Shown one piece after another: positions 63,522 to 64,000 of a stretch of 64,000 nt of DNA. Every line of letters starts with the position of its first letter. Position 1 is the first letter of the stretch. The DNA lies in assembly GCA_963819695.1 (NCBI GenBank), contig CAWFXD010000003.1, forward strand, positions 186,001 through 250,000, in the 5' to 3' direction. A model generated the notes under the pieces. The model worked only from the letters and a program-made list of their open reading frames with translations, did not search any database and was not told where the DNA came from. The position numbers and the translations under genes are program-made. This DNA is from DASZIT01 sp963819695. GTDB lineage: Bacteria; Actinomycetota; Acidimicrobiia; Acidimicrobiales; RAAP-2.

Positions 63522-64000
63522 GTGACCGAACCAAGAGGACGATTCCTACGGCGGTGGGAGAACTGGGGCCTACGCACCAAGGGCCTCGCCGTCGTCGCCG
63601 TCCCCTTGGCCGCTCTCGCCCTGACCGGCGGGGTGTTCGCCGGCTTTCAGCGGCAGGATCAACAGGCCACCCAGCTGGTCAACCACAGCCAGGCGGTGCG
63701 GACCGCGATCCAGGCCGTCACCGTCGATCTGGTCAACGCGGAGACCGGGGTGCGGGGCTATCTGCTGACCCGTCAGGACTCTTTCCTCCAGCCGTTTCTG
63801 GAGGCCCAGGCGAGCACCAACGCCGACATCAGCCAGCTGACCAGTTTGGTGAAGGAGGATCCCAGCGAAGAGGCCCGCGCTCAGCGGGTGAAGTCGCTGG
63901 CCGCGGTCCGGCTGACCCACCTCCAAGCGCTGCTGGCTGCCACCTCGGTGCCCGCTTCAGCCGAACTCGGACTCCTGGCCGAGAGCAAGGTCTCCATGGA
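63522..64000 (+). CDS. CHASE3-domain sensor protein, cut by the window edge
   Basis: The frame starts at GTG 63522 and runs off the right edge. A basic N-terminus (RRWENWGLRTKG) precedes a TM helix (LAVVAVPLAALALTGGVFAG). The extracytoplasmic region contains NAETGVRGYLLTRQDSFLQP, the CHASE3 hallmark, continuing in helical sequence. The output domain lies outside; it is most often a histidine kinase or diguanylate cyclase. SD-like AAGGGA lies upstream. Confidence 0.75.
   Translation, partial: MTEPRGRFLRRWENWGLRTKGLAVVAVPLAALALTGGVFAGFQRQDQQATQLVNHSQAVRTAIQAVTVDLVNAETGVRGYLLTRQDSFLQPFLEAQASTNADISQLTSLVKEDPSEEARAQRVKSLAAVRLTHLQALLAATSVPASAELGLLAESKVSM

Overview
The window is GC-rich, densely coded DNA (about two-thirds GC or more, strongly GC-biased third codon positions, many GTG/TTG starts, ATGA/GTGA stop-start overlaps and several apparently leaderless starts). 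With a mycofactocin-type SDR, WS/DGAT acyltransferase, MMPL transporter, Phd-PIN toxin-antitoxin pair and DUF4389/DUF2237/DUF5522 proteins, it points to an actinobacterium (Actinomycetota), perhaps an Acidimicrobiia-like lineage; the class is my inference. There is no rRNA, no intact tRNA, no CRISPR array, no insertion sequence and no phage module. One tRNA-Met-like 3' half lies near the left end.

Layout. 0-8 kb: a NERD-domain protein, the tRNA half, and a two-gene AddAB/AdnAB-type helicase-nuclease operon. 8-13.6 kb: an ARPP-1 family protein with a small membrane protein, an SDR, a thioesterase, a DUF4389 membrane protein, DUF2237 and a WS/DGAT acyltransferase. 13.6-19.8 kb: a ParB-like protein, a leftward operon (SDR, DUF7064/7065-like protein, phosphotransferase fused to DUF6285), a serine hydrolase and an amine oxidase. 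19.8-26.2 kb: a secreted beta-helix protein, then a TetR regulator divergent from an FAD oxidoreductase and an N-acyl-D-amino-acid deacylase, with paired operators in the shared promoter. 26.3-33.6 kb: a striking importer operon of an anchored surface protein, a tethered Liv-type binding protein and a single 1330-residue polypeptide carrying both permeases and both ATPases. 33.6-43 kb: a His/Met-rich membrane protein, glycerate kinase, DHFR-like reductase, MMPL transporter, phosphodiester-glycosidase lipoprotein, DUF5522, diguanylate cyclase and mycofactocin-type SDR.

43-50 kb: a PaaX-like regulator divergent from a fatty acid desaturase, glucose-6-phosphate isomerase and two divergent DHA2-type efflux pumps. 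50-55 kb: a YjbQ protein, a toxin-antitoxin pair, a fluoride riboswitch driving crcB-DUF190-crcB, and Lon. 55-64 kb: alpha/beta and dienelactone hydrolases, a CoA-transferase, an EEP-family hydrolase, two methyltransferases, a LysR regulator and a truncated CHASE3 sensor.

The recurring theme is catabolism of lipids, acyl-CoA compounds and amides plus transport. Many genes between 13 and 43 kb, and one at 62 kb, are split by single-base shifts with intact family homology on both sides. I read these mainly as assembly or sequencing indels, several in short G/C runs, and annotate each pair as one gene. The clearest new-looking items are the four-in-one Liv transporter operon, the SD-sequestering arrangement of the fluoride riboswitch, and the symmetric TetR operator pair.
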